A model generated the notes under the pieces. That model ran no database searches. It was not told where the DNA came from and was given only the letters and a program-made list of their open reading frames with translations. A program made the position numbers and the translations under genes. From positions 12,071,253-12,135,252 of the forward strand of contig OY754973.1 in NCBI GenBank assembly GCA_963576475.1: 64,000 bases of DNA, given 5' to 3'. The DNA is from Molanna angustata (taxonomy: Eukaryota > Arthropoda > Insecta > Trichoptera > Molannidae). Below are positions 24,955-36,414 of this stretch, in pieces. Within the stretch, counting starts at the first letter, position 1, and each line of letters starts with the position of its first letter.

Positions 24955-25385
24955 AACATGTCTACGTAGGGGACGCCAGCTATTAGGATTTGGGTCCATT
25001 TTACTCTTCCGAAGAAGCGCACTACGTAGCGTTGGGAGGGGTTTGCAATCTAGAAAAGAGTTTATTAATTCGGATTTTAAAAAGACCCGGGTTGTACGAA
25101 GATGGAAACACAGAATTCGGAAGATCGTTCCACAGTCGGGCTGCTGTATTAATAAAATATTTAAAATCTTTTCCACAGTACCCTCAAAATATCCGGATTT
25201 GAAATAAAGAACAGTTTGTTTTTATATCTTTGTTCTATTGCGTGATATTTTTGTCATTTGTTTTTTTTTTATTTTTTATTGTAACAAAAAAAAATCAAGA
25301 CCTATGAAGTAAATTTTTACTCAAAAGAAAATTTAAAATCTATAAGCAGAGTTTTTTACTATTTTCTTCTTATTTAAAAAAAAAT
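24955..25385 (+). repeat. Unclassified dispersed repeat family J, copy 1
   Basis: The segment from CAGTACCCTCAAAATATCCG (about 25178) to TTTTTACTATTTTC (25370) matches 38706-38960: shared words include TATCTTT-TTCTATTGC, ACCTATGAAGTA and AAAATCTA. The upstream 24955-25175 part is less AT-rich, with open frames on both strands (70 and 88 codons). I do not recognise either protein; a phrase such as TEFGRSFHSRAAV may be a decayed element protein. Confidence 0.5.
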
Positions 25386-25388
25386 ACC

Positions 25389-25650
25389 TGTATATTTCAC
25401 ATTTTTCCTGTGCATATTTGGGTATTTTCACAACCAAATTACATTTATATACCGTGACAACAAAAATTACCGATTTTATTACAGAATATAATCAAATATC
25501 CGTGTTTTTTTCTTTACTTTAAAACTTTATATTTTCCATTGTTACTGTGCAAATTTATGTTTTTTCGCAACCAAATTACATTTATATACCGAGACAGTAA
25601 AAATTACCGATTTTATTGCTGAATATAATCGAATATCCATGTTTTTTCAA
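25389..25650. repeat. Tandem duplication, ~130-bp unit, two copies
   Basis: ACCAAATTACATTTATATAC, AAAAATTACCGATTTTATT and GAATATAATC-AATATCC occur at about 25434-25502 and again at 25571-25640, each ending TGTTTTTTTC or similar. Several substitutions separate the two copies. Confidence 0.8.
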
Positions 25651-26520
25651 TATCGCATCCACAGAATGGTGAGAAATTATGTTAGTGACGTTTATACAAT
25701 GCACGATGTACATCCGACTAGAAGCTTAGAAGAGAAAAAGAGGAAAGGAGAAAGAACATCATTAACGTTCGTGTGAGTACTTATGAAGAAATTTCGAACA
25801 AATAAAGGTTTATTAAAATTTTGCCCGAAAAATACAAAAAGAATTTAAACTCGGGAATCTTATGGTTCATGATACCGACTAAGCCATTGAAATCAACAAC
25901 TTAAAACTATTTTCCATTAAAATATACGTTTAGTTCAAAACGAATTTATTTAGAATACTATTTTTTCACTAGAAATAAATTTATTGTATTCGTTATTAAT
26001 TTTTTTTTCTCGTGAAAATTTTCTTAACAACTTTTCTGATAATTGTTTTTGATAATATTTTCCGTTTTCCTTTGATCTAACGTTTCCTTTATGATTTAAG
26101 AGTTAATGATTTGAATTTCAATGTATCACCTTCAAGGTCATATGAATAACACACAAATATACATAATAACATAAGGTTCTATAGAACATATGGAAAAAAT
26201 GTTACAGTGATTGATTTTTTTGTAAAAAGACAAAGTATTTTTTACAAATCACTAACATCATTTCTTATGTTTAGTCTTAAGTTTGACATTAAAAGTTTCA
26301 CCTAAAATCATCTGATAGATACAAAATAAAAAAATAAATGCATTCATAAAATAATATTCATATATATTATTGAGTTTTTAAAAAATATGTTTACCTTTAT
26401 CCGATATAAAAAATTTCTTCTCTGAAAACACCAACCATGTAACTTCACAATAAACGACAAAGAATGTACAGAGTCGAATTATAATTTAAATTGCGATAAT
26501 TCTACAATACCTACTCATTC
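25651..26520. other. No recognised feature
   Basis: AT-rich non-coding sequence. Confidence 0.45.
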
Positions 26521-26524
26521 GCGG

Positions 26525-26532
26525 TATAAATA
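26525..26532 (+). promoter_or_regulatory. TATA-box-like site in a GC-richer context
   Basis: GCGGTATAAATACACTCG at 26521-26538 is a clean TATA box with G/C flanks in otherwise AT-rich DNA. About 350 bp downstream the CpG-dense patch begins. No exon can be shown, so a promoter role is only inferred. Confidence 0.3.
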
Positions 26533-26879
26533 CACTCGAAAGGTACGTATAACAGAAAGCACTCAAAGTATAAGAAATAAATATTAATAAAAGCTAAACG
26601 TACTTCAAATAAAATTCGTTTCGAATTATTTCACTTCCTAAACCAATAATGTTTTTATTTCCACGATTCACCCCAATTTCGGTTCTAGGAGGGGAAAAAG
26701 TACTGATTGAGAATACCAATAAATGAAACAAGTACAAACAATTTTCTACACGTGTTAAAAGTTTATTGTAATAACTCTGTCAGCGATGAAATAGTCCAAA
26801 TGTTCAACAAATTAAAACAATCGGTAAGAAAACTTCAACGTTGAACGTGTGAACGGTTGGAATTCAAAGAATGCCAGCT

Positions 26880-27210
26880 ACGCGATGTAAATGCATGAGA
26901 ATCGTATGTAGAGCTACGGCGCGAACGGTTTTTCGCTACGCGACGTTCGTAGACGAGCTTTCGCTACGACGTGTATTGCGCGACTGAGACGCTATATCGT
27001 AGCGGTGTCACAGTATATCCGTGGGTGGAGATAGAATAGGAAGTGGTATTGGGGGTGAGTGGGGGGAGGGGGGTTGACTCCCGTCACACTACGAGGCGCC
27101 ACTGTGTTGTATTCTACACTCAAATTATATTATTGTGTAGAAATAACTTTTGTTTATTTTTCGCGTAGTCTGTGTGTCGCGGTGTAGAAGCGTAGAACAG
27201 ACACAGAGCA
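26880..27210. other. CpG-dense patch with reiterated CGCTACG/CGTAGCG words
   Basis: Between about 26880 and 27015 I count roughly 20 CpG dinucleotides, far above the surroundings. Words such as TTTTCGCTACGCGAC, TTTCGCTACGACG and TCGTAGCGGTG repeat in both orientations. A G-rich run (GGGGTGAGTGGGGGGAGG) follows near 27050. There is no long open frame. It could be a host promoter or first-exon region, or a regulatory element. Confidence 0.5.
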
Positions 27211-28002
27211 AGAGCAATTTTCAGTTATGAAAATTGATTGCTCCGCTGCTAGAATTGATGCATTATTCATTTGTGAGAACGCTTCACATAAATTACACCG
27301 CTCGAAGAGAACTGCAATAATTTATTGTAAACCCATACTCCATATGTTTCAATTAAAATAATTTTATTTATAATTCAGAATATAAAATCATCAATTATAT
27401 TAGTACACACTTTATGCTTTGAAGCATGCTGAGAGATTAAGCTTCAAGCTTTCATTTTTTTAGATATATTTCAAACTAAACCGCCTGTGTTTCTATGAAT
27501 TCGATCTTTCAGGGTTTATTTTTTTTATGTTTACATTTTAAACGAAACTGCATTATTTTATACAAGACTTTACAAAACAATAATAACCTATCGTAGAACA
27601 CAATATGTCAGGCGACGGAACAAACCTCAAAAAACTAGTAACAGACTAGCTGAAAATTTATGTCAGAATACAATCTGCTCATGTACTACTAAATATTCTA
27701 ACATAATTTACTACTCTTTACCTTCATAACCTGCATTTAATGACATGAAAACCGTAGATCGAATTGGAAAATTACTACCTCAGAACAGTCTCATCTAGTG
27801 AGTTCCTAAATTTCCAAGAAGCAAGTCTTTTTTAATATGGTTTATTTTTCGTTATTATTAAAAAAAAATATGCCATATATATAAAGATTAATGAATTTGA
27901 CGGTAGCCTTATGGTTAGTAGTCAATGATAATAACAATGGTCAACTTGGCACGGCTAGTTTCGGAAGACTTCTTGTTCATATCCCATGGTCTTCATTTCA
28001 AA
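27211..28002. other. No recognised feature
   Basis: AT-rich. The plus frame beginning at 27891 runs into the tandem repeat below and is not a gene I recognise. Confidence 0.45.
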
Positions 28003-28133
28003 ATTGTTCATCTGTCCATTTCCTGTCTGGTGACATGACTTGCTCATTGTTCATCTGTCCATTTCCTGTCTGGTGACATGACTCGCTCATTGTTCATCTG
28101 TCCATTTCCTGTCTGGTGACATGACTCGCTCAT
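28003..28133. repeat. 43-bp tandem repeat, three nearly identical copies
   Basis: Each unit reads TTGTTCATCTGTCCATTTCC, then TGTCTGGTGACATGACT and CGCTCA (TGCTCA in the first unit). Starts are near 28003, 28046 and 28089. The near identity implies a recent duplication. Confidence 0.95.
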
Positions 28134-28189
28134 TGCTATTTATTACTTAGATACAATTCCAAAATACTTTAAGTAAATATTAAGTTTTA

Positions 28190-28370
28190 ATTGACGTAAT
28201 ACATTGGATACAGGTATCAGCAAATATCTTTATAATATTCGGCAAAAGATGGAATATTTTTTTCACAACTACCAATCAAGCAAAAAAAAACAAATTTATG
28301 TTCTGCGCAGCTTAATTTATTATCAAAAATGTTTTTTTTTGGAACACTGCTAAATATTCTAGAGATCATT
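28190..28370 (+). repeat. Interspersed repeat family G, copy 1
   Basis: Shares with 36590 and 54800 the ordered blocks GCAAATATCTT, GGCAAAAG-like, ACCAATCAAGCAAAAA, AAATTTATGTTCTGCGCA and a following TCAA block. This copy is the most diverged of the three. No coding capacity or class is assigned. Confidence 0.55.
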
Positions 28371-29214
28371 TCTTTATTAACATGGGTAGGAACACAACGT
28401 TTATTAGCTTCGTCTTATGTTATTTACTTTCTGAGAAACATTTATCGAATGCTCATAATGAAAGTCCCATAAATATTGAAATCATTAATTATTACCTATG
28501 TTCGTCAAACAAATCAATTAATCATTCTGTAATAAAATCACATTGCTCCTGAGTAAAATTGAAAACGCTGTTTGTTATCGCCAGGCGTTATCTTGTTTTG
28601 TAAAGATTTGACGTAACCCTTGATTGAAGAAAAAAATTCTTCAACACACGTCAAATCGCATACAAAAAAAAATTGACTCAGGGGTATTTTTTATTTTAAT
28701 TATTTCAGTAAACATACAGCTAAACAAAACAATATTCTAATACACACATAACCAAAAAAATAGTTAACAAAATTTACATATTATAACCTAGCTCATTTAG
28801 ACTAAAATATTAAAAAAGACAACTCATAAATACTGAAACTAGAAAAGCAAAAGAAAAAAATGAACTAGTTATGCTTGATTTATGTGAAAAAATAGGAAAA
28901 TGGAGACAGTAAGGGCAGGGGGGGGGGGAGGAAAGGTGCATGCAATACGATGACATTCGAAGTAAAGAGTTTTGTTATTTATGTCCTAAATTTTAAGATG
29001 TTATCAAACAAATCAATGTCATAGAACCCATTAAATGTATTACATTCTCTATAAGTAAAGGAATTCTTAACATAATTTGTATCACAGCTGGAAGGTCTGA
29101 AGGTATGGGCAGTTCTTGTAACCTTTATTGGTACATGAAAAGCTAATTTAATCAACAAGAGGCTCGAATCTGCTATATTATCTGTAATCTTGTATAAGAA
29201 CGTCATGTCAGCTA
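28371..29214. other. No recognised feature
   Basis: AT-rich, with a G homopolymer at about 28918-28928. The minus frame at 29206-28979 has no known motif. Confidence 0.45.
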
Positions 29215-29672
29215 GTTGGCGTCGGTTCCCTTAAAAATTCTCTCTCTTCTGGGTCACAATCCTAAGATCTTTCCACTTAACTCTATCATCCGCCAGTCTC
29301 TTCATCTCTTTGTAACTGCTACAGCGCACGTCACCGATTATCTGGTCTATATAGTTGTTTCTGGGGCGACCTCTACAGTTACCACCATCAATCATTCCTT
29401 CGATGATGGTAAAAAGCAGGCCTGGGTGCCGGATGTTGTGGCCTATCCAAGTTGTTCTCTGTTGGGCAATTCTTTTCATAATTTGCCTTGTCTCTCCAAC
29501 CCTACTTAGTACCTCGTCGTTGCTGATGTGTTCTGACTAGTGAACTTTAGCCATGCGTCTGTAGCACCACATCTCAAACGCAGACAGACGTCCAGTTTCG
29601 CGTTTGCTAATGGTCCATGTTTCACAGCCATATAGCAGTACACTCCAGACAAGAGTCAATCAAATTTTTTTT
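29215..29672 (-). mobile_element. 3' end of an RTE-like LINE with an in-frame stop
   Basis: The minus strand from about 29672 reads SVLLYGCETWTISKRE, FEMWCYRRMAKVH, an in-frame TAG near 29548, SNDEVLSRVGETRQI, then IAQQRTTWIGHNIRHPG, GRPRNNYIDQIIGDV and YKEMKRLADDRVKW. This is the post-RT C-terminal region of an RTE/BovB-like element. The stop makes it a pseudogene. The copy at 34935 is from the same or a close family. Confidence 0.85.
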
Positions 29673-30263
29673 TTCTAATTTTGAATTCTTTGAATGCTTA
29701 AAAATTAGTCCATGATATTTAGCGGATTGGTTTGAGCTGTTGAATGCCTAATGCATAATAATTAATATTTTCTTTATTTATTTTATGAACCAAATTTCGT
29801 CTTATTCTGCGATGATATGAAAACCAAGGATTATATATTCATTTTGAAATAGAATACACAATCAAGTAATAAAAGCTTCAAAGGCACAAGTTTGTCAAAC
29901 AAAATATTGATTGCGTACATACACATACCTATGTACGATGTACGTATATCCAATAAAAAATAAATTAGTATATTTTTTGTGAAGTTCCCTTTTGACTCTT
30001 TGGTCGATTTACTTGTCGACTCTCGTCGTTTCAAAGACAGACCGAACTTCGTTTAACTTTCAAGGAGACGAGATAATCCTTGCACTTTGGATAGATTCTG
30101 CTCGTCAGTATGGTAAAGCTATTTGCAATACCAATATCCAATAAATCCACATTGCTTTATATAATTATGTCTGCTGGTGGCAATGCCCCAGGACACTGGT
30201 TTTGTTTCGGGGAGAAGCACTTGGTTGATACCGAACGACATTGATTGATCAGCACACACTTTT
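29673..30263. other. No recognised feature
   Basis: AT-rich to 30000, then slightly more balanced. No motif in the minus frame 30034-29831. Confidence 0.45.
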
Positions 30264-30440
30264 TTACTCTCCACGTATGTAGTAATATGGAATAGTGGGG
30301 AGTGATAATTTCAAAATTTTAAAATCATATTTAATAAAACAATTTTTCAACGGATATCACGAGAGTGCATAATTTGAGTTTCGTCGTGATATTATGTGCA
30401 AGTCCGATTGACTTCAGAATGATATTGAGTTCAATTCTGA
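30264..30440 (+). repeat. Interspersed repeat family B, copy 3, truncated
   Basis: Hairpin head ACTCTCCACGTATG, AATAGTGGGGAGTG, then CTCAACG-like TTTCAACGGATATCACGAGA, GAGTGCATAA and CAAGTCCGATTGACTTC in the same order as 16162-16500. Confidence 0.6.
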
Positions 30441-31384
30441 AAACAAAAAATTGATTAATTTAATGTATTAATGAATTTTAAATTAAATAAAGAAAGTTAA
30501 ATAAGAATAAAATGACAAGAAGACATCAAAGTATAAAATTTATATACTTAAAAGTTATAGTTTGTTGTTTGATATGTTTCAATTGCCTGTTGTTAAGGTT
30601 CCCTGGGATGGGACTAATATGGTGATTCAATATTAACGCAGTGAGTGTCAGAGTATAACTAGTTTATTTTTCACAATAAAAAAGTTACATGCACATTATG
30701 AACAAAATATACAACAAAACCTGATTGTGAATAAAATATACAACAAAAATAATGATTTGACATAAAAATTAGTGTTGCTATTACTGAAAATTAAACACCT
30801 GTATTTCCTTTTTTTATTTGAATATGTGTTTTGATTTGTTTTAATTGTCTGTATTCCTCATTTTTCATTTATTTTTAAACTTTTTTCAATGTTTGTTTGA
30901 TTTATTGTTCATGTATGATTTTGATTTATTTAATTACTTTATGTATGACTTTGATTTAATTGCTTTGCCAAACAATCCCCAATATTGAAATCAAAGAAGA
31001 AGAAAAAAAGTGTGCATTAATAATAACTAACTGAAATAATAATTGTTATAAAGTGGGAGTGTTAGTGTTGGTAACTTCCCACTCATTTGGTGTTGTTGCT
31101 GTCGCTTCAAAGGTGGTATTGTTGATATCAAAGTAACTTTATTATGTAATGTTTGTGACAAAATACGCCGATGAAAGTTTGTGTCGTCATTTGTCGACAT
31201 TGTTGGATTCGGACATATAAAAAGATCGATTACGGTCGCTGTAACGCAAAATATAACAAAAACTGTGCTCAAGGGTGGTTGTGTTTTTTTCGCCAATATT
31301 TCACAATCAAAACATATTATTTATTTTAAAATTTTAATCGAAAACCTTAAAAAAAATGTTTTAACGAGTCAATTGAATGCCTAT
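30441..31384. other. No recognised feature
   Basis: AT-rich. A loose TTGATTTATTTAATT-type periodicity occurs at 30830-30965. The frames near 31027-31435 show no domain. Confidence 0.4.
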
Positions 31385-31535
31385 GCGGACATGTATATTG
31401 CTCTTCTAATAAGTATTCCAGCCTCAGTGGGATAATCACGTGAGATACTATTTAAAAAAAAATCCCCTATTGGGATTTGAACCCAAGACACCAGTAGACA
31501 AGTCTAATGATTCACCACTCTTAAGGGACAAACTA
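31385..31535 (-). mobile_element. Probable tRNA-derived SINE remnant (third type of head)
   Basis: The minus strand has a box B (TGGGTTCAAATCCCAATAGG) preceded by TGGTGAATCATTAGACTTG in the box A position, then an A-rich spacer and a non-tRNA body. I see no second copy in the window, so the call rests on the box spacing alone. Confidence 0.45.
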
Positions 31536-31720
31536 GGAATATTATTACAATTTATAAAAGTTAAAAGGTTCTAAAAACTCTAAATACATTGATTACCTCA
31601 ATTTTACCCATTTGTAATTAAGTCTCATGTAGCATTCTGTGCACTAATTATTAAAAATAGGGAAAAAATTCATTAAAAAATTTCTTAAAATAATTTTCAA
31701 TCTAATACACAAACGTCACG
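31536..31720. other. AT-rich spacer with the left target duplication of the next SINE
   Basis: AAACGTCAC at 31711-31719 is repeated at 31945-31953, on the other side of the SINE. Confidence 0.6.
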
Positions 31721-31944
31721 TTGTCGGCCTTCGTGGCTCAGTTGGTTAGATATCTGACTGCTGAGCCAAAGGTCCCGGGTTCGATTTCCGGTGGAGACAC
31801 AGTCTTAATTGTGTTTTCAGTCTGGATCTGTGAGACGATTAATATCGTAAGTCTCCAGAATGTGGCAACTTGTTATTGGGTGCATGTTAAATTAATATTT
31901 GGCATCGTACCTGTTAGTTGTCCGAGAAGCAATATTAAATAAAT
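31721..31944 (+). mobile_element. Full-length tRNA-derived SINE, family SINE1, with target-site duplication
   Basis: tRNA-like head with box A (TGGCTCAGTTGGTTAGATA) and box B (GGGTTCGATTTCC), then the family body: GGTGGAGACACAGT, TTTTCAGTCTGGATCTGTGA, GACGATTAATATCGTAAGTC, TCCAGAATGTGGCAACTTG, TTATTGGGTGCATGTTAAAT, ACCTGTTAGTTG and CGAGAAGCAATATTAAATAA. AAACGTCAC flanks it on both sides, a 9-bp target duplication. It is the best reference copy in the window; relatives are at 4254, 41070, 43710, 44210, 48611 and 49565. Confidence 0.95.
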
Positions 31945-31953
31945 AAACGTCAC

Positions 31954-32535
31954 ATGGCATTAAAAATAAGTATATGTATTATGCAACTTTCGAAAAAAAA
32001 AACATAGTCGATAGCATCATAGGAGAACGCTTCACGAGTGCGTAGAGTGATCGTTGTTTCGATAACTTGAATGATGTCCAGTTTCCCGGTTAATCGTATC
32101 AATATTTCTTCCTTCTGATGTCAAATATGTCTTAAAAATATTAAAACTTTTGAACGTAAATTCTAAATGAAGTTTTACTCATTAGCTCCAAAGTTCAAGA
32201 CGATAATTATTTTATTTCAAATGTTTTCTCCCTCAGATGCCTTGTCCAGAATTTGTTTTCTCTTGAGGAAAAGGCCGCGCCAAATTTCAATTAAAAGGCT
32301 TATTCGATTTTTTTATTGCGGTGTTTGCCTTGTCTAAAATTAAAACTCTTATCTTTGTGTATTTTCTCTTTAAAATTTCAATTGAATCAAAATTGAAGAG
32401 AAAAAAAAAACAAAGAAAATTCTAATACAATAGGTAGGTAGGTACTCTGTATACAATGTCAATTCTTGTTTTATTTTATTTTTGGTGTGTTTTATTTTAT
32501 ATTCAAAGATCTTGAAATAGAAATAAAAAATTAGT
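31954..32535. other. No recognised feature
   Basis: Mixed-composition sequence with no repeat or frame recognised. Confidence 0.45.
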
Positions 32536-32650
32536 AAATACTATAAATGTTTTTTAAGCGCATTATTATTACCTATTATTTAAAACAAATGACTAAATAC
32601 CATAAATGTATTTTAAGCGCATTATTATTACCTATTATTTATAACATATA
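32536..32650. repeat. Tandem duplication, ~58-bp unit, two copies
   Basis: AAATACTATAAATGTTTTTT, AAGCGCATTATTATTACCTA and TTATTTAAAAC recur as AAATACCATAAATGTATTTT, AAGCGCATTATTATTACCTA and TTATTTATAAC. Confidence 0.9.
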
Positions 32651-32704
32651 TTTATAAATGTTTTTCTTATATAAATATTTCAACACAGGAAAATTAATAT
32701 TTAA

Positions 32705-32775
32705 AAACAAAAATCGACATCATCATCGGCAAATAAGTTTACCCACCACGTGGGCTGCGCATAGCGCCAATTATT
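32705..32775 (-). mobile_element. Very short LINE 3' tail with (GAT)n end
   Basis: The minus strand reads AATTGGCGCTATGCGCAGCC, CACGTGG, then GCCGATGATGATGTCG. This parallels the end of the element at 17996 (GCCCACAC, then GATGATGAT). It is only about 70 bp long. Confidence 0.45.
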
Positions 32776-34402
32776 TTTTTTTTGTTTGGATGATACCTGT
32801 GCAAATCTTTCTTTCCCTCCTCCGAAAATATTCAATTTCCTTTTTTTTATTTATTTATTTGTTTTAAACATAATTTAATTTATAGAAGATCCCACTAACC
32901 GTATATGGTTATCAGTGGGTTTCTATATCATACAATATAAATGCTAACTTAAACTAACCAACAATGAAAAAAAAAATGAATTTGGTCTAACAATATATAA
33001 ATTTTATTATCCAGTTAATAATAAATAATAAATAAAAAAATAAAAAATAAAAAATCTATAAATGTTATTGAGATCTTTAGAGGTTTGTTAATTACTATGA
33101 TTTTAAATAATAATTGAATATATGAATGTTTTAAAAAGCATGTTCATTAATTGATTTAAGATAAAATAACAAATAACAACTCCCTCTAAATATAGTTTCA
33201 TCTAAAATACAAAGGGATGTTTCAGTACAATTGAATGAAAGAATTATCTTACGTAAATCTCCACTTTAATTCACAAATTACAACTGTTTAATAATTGATT
33301 AATTTATAATACTTTTTACTTTCACACGGCTGATAAATATCGATTGACGCGTACGTTTAACAGGTCGAGAGAGTAATGGCGGGACGACGGAAAAAATACT
33401 ATTTATACTTTTACGATTGATCTAGAAGGTTCCATAGGTGAGTGTTGCCGCATTGGAGAATATTTTTCGCTATTATTTGAACCTCACCACAGATCTAAAA
33501 CAACACCAGAATAAGAACAAAATAACAATATAGAAAAAAAAAACAAAAATGCAATAGTTTGTTTCAAAAATGATATAATATAAACTACAAAAATATGTCG
33601 ACCTTCAGAGCAATGTCTGGAAATGGAAAAGCGATTGAATCAGGAACTACAAAAATTTTGAAAAATTTGTTCATTCATTGCTACAATTATATGTATACAT
33701 ATATAAGAAATATTCTATAAATATTCCACATTCGTGATCACAAATTGCATACACGTCATTTTTACCACGCTACCATCATTTTTTACATATGTTGTACGCG
33801 ATGAGAGACAGGTACAGATTAAAGTAAGGAAAAAAACACCTCCTGATTACGTGCATTGTATCAAAAATGTATGAAATCAGTTCATACATATTTGCTGTGT
33901 AACGGTACAAGGTACCTACAATTAATATTCACATGCCAACTGTTAATAAAAGTTAATACGTCATACAAAATGTATGGGGAGCAACATTGGTAGACTTGAA
34001 TACCGACAAGTCGACAACCAATAATCGCGTGACATATCGCTTTTAGGTGACAATAAGCAACGATGAAAATGTATAAGGTTGAATGTTCCATAATTTTATA
34101 TTAATATTACCAGCATAAAAATAAATATTTATCAAGTTAATTAAGTTAACCATAAACAATGTGTTACTTTATGACAATCTAAGGATCTGAAATTAAGTTC
34201 AGATCTAAATATTATTTAATTAGATTAATCAATATTTTTAACTGTCATTTTTTCACATTTTTTATAAATCAAATATTTTATCCGCAAAACTTATGATTGG
34301 GTTTGAAATATTTGTTTTATCTTGACAAAGCCTACAGCATCTATAATTTTACACAAATGATATAAGTACCTACATATTATACATATATGCACATAAAGAT
34401 TT
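32776..34402. other. No recognised feature
   Basis: AT-rich, with A-run and TAAAAAATAAA tracts near 33020-33050. A more balanced block at 33330-33490 contains GATCTAGAAGGTTCCATAGG but no open frame or second copy. It is otherwise unassigned. Confidence 0.4.
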
Positions 34403-34588
34403 TCTATGCAGGCGTCCTGGGTTCGATTCCCAAAATAGAAGAAATTTATTTAAATTTATTTCTCACGCAAATATTGCTTCTCTGGAATGGAAACACTGAT
34501 TAGTTGGAAGAAATTGCCATACGGAAATAAACTCGCCAATTGCGCAGGGTGCAAGGAAGTGTTAATTATTATTATTATTATTATTAGA
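34403..34588 (+). mobile_element. tRNA-derived SINE, family SINE2, 5'-truncated, with (ATT)n tail
   Basis: It begins inside the tRNA head (TTCTATGCAGGCGTCCTGGG and box B GGGTTCGATTCCC), then AAATTTATTTCTCACGC, CTGGAATGGAAACACTG, GCCATACGGAAATAAACTCG and GCGCAGGGTGCAAGGAAGTG. A run of ATT triplets follows, so the 3' end of this family is GTGCAAGGAAGTGTTAATTA plus (TTA)n. Confidence 0.85.
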
Positions 34589-34799
34589 GTGTACGTGCAT
34601 GATCGAGAAGCTATGTACTATGTGGATTCTACAAAATTATTAAAAGATATCATAATAAAAAAAAAACACGAAATTGAAAAAAAGTACAATAATTAGACAT
34701 AATTTAAAAAATTTAAGAAAAACCATAGGTCTGAAAACAGCGGCATCAAGGAAGTTGGTGTAAAAACAGCAGCATCTAGGAAGTAGGTATAAAAACACC

Positions 34800-35095
34800 A
34801 GCATCAAGGAAGAGAAAATAGGAAAGGAGCAAACTGGAAATGAAGCTCTAGTCACCGATATGTTTATTTCAATAGAAACGAAAAGAGTCAGCTTGTTTCT
34901 ATCGCCGAAGAAATGACAGAGGGACGAGACTATTGAAATCGCCCTAGAGACAGTTATATGGACCAGATGATAGGTGATGTGCGCTATATCAGCTACCTAG
35001 AGATGAAGACTATGTAGAATCTGGCGGAAAACACGGATATGTCAAGAGATGGAGTGCTTGGAGAAAACCAATTGTAGGATTGCAACTATGAAGAA
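34800..35095 (+). mobile_element. Degraded 3' end of an RTE-like LINE
   Basis: The forward frame at about 34940-35010 reads RPRDSYMDQMIGDVRYISYL and EMKTM, then a stop, matching GRPRNNYIDQIIGDV and EMKRL in the element at 29215. Frames are broken before and after. A triplicated GCATCAAGGAAG / GCATCTAGGAAG word occurs just upstream at 34742-34810. Confidence 0.7.
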
Positions 35096-35234
35096 GAAAA
35101 ACCAAAATTGTAATATAAAAAAAATATCTAGACCAATATACCTTCGTGTTATATAAAAATTGTAGAACGTGTTTCAATTTGTTATATTATAATTATTTTT
35201 GAAATATAGATTGATAATGTCAACAAATTTATAA

Positions 35235-35530
35235 TGAATGCACTTATTTATTTAATTTTTGTTATTGTTTTAAATATTGTTTTTTTGTTAAATGTTATTT
35301 AATGTTGTTTTTTGTTTCAATGTTATTAAATATTTATTTTTCGTTTTATTGTTATGAAATGTTATTTGTTGTTTTTAAATAGTGTTTTATTTTTTTTGTT
35401 ATATTGTTATTGAATAATATTTCTTGTTTTAATTGTTATTAAATATTGTTTTTTAAATATCATCAAATATTTATTTTTTGTTTTATTGTTATTAAATATT
35501 GTTTTTGTTGTTATTAAATAGTATTTTGGT
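35235..35530. repeat. T-rich degenerate tandem tract (GTTATTAAATATT type)
   Basis: Repeating TTTTGTTATTAAATATTGTT-like words at roughly 35-45-bp spacing, all on one strand, with drift. No coding meaning. Confidence 0.7.
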
Positions 35531-36414
35531 GTATGTAACAAGTTATATGTATAGTATATATGAACGTTACACCTCCCTGCTCACGAACTGTTATAATAAC
35601 CTGTTATTATTATTATTTATCGCTCGTCAATCGAGCTATTTAGTGCTGTATCAAAATGTGAATGCTCTGGGCTCAATTAGATATAGGGCGCCAAAAATCA
35701 TGAAAAAATTTACAAGTTCACTGAACAAATAAAATTTTTAAAATATTATCGAAATTAATTTATTATTATTTGATATAAAAAGCTTGTAAGCCCATCAGAG
35801 GTAGAATATTTAAGAGCATATTTAATATCCAATAATGTCAAAAAAGGTATAATATAATAGGTACATATTTATTTTATCAAAATTATTTAATTATTGTGTG
35901 TGGGGAATAATCATTTGTAGGGCTGACCTTTGCGACTGTAAAACTGAAATTTTACTGAATCATAATAAAAAACAAAGAACGAATTCCATTGTGACCGAAA
36001 ATTCTTTAGAATAAATAAAAAAATAAATTAAACAATTAAAAAAGGTTCTAGGTACTTCACAAAACAATAACAATGATTATTAAAAGGATCCGTCCCAAAA
36101 ATTGTTGAACACGTTAAAAAAACACAAGACCTTCACTATATTATTGTACCTACTCTCATCGTTGACAGATATTTTTACGTCTCTGGTAACACTGTCACTA
36201 ATTGCGAACCCGTTATTTTAAAGGTTTTTTTTTTATAAATTATTAAGTTTTAATGTTAAGTGTTATGTGTGATTCGAGGATGCTCATAAAAAATTAAGAC
36301 AGCTGTCCACCCGACTAGGCTCTACGGATCAAAATGCTGAAACATGAAGAAATAACACGAGCTAAAGATGCATACAGCCGTGTCTATTAACGTGTGTATA
36401 TGTGTGTATATCCC
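35531..36414. other. No recognised feature
   Basis: AT-rich. The frame 35499-35732 is low complexity at its start and has no motif. Confidence 0.45.
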
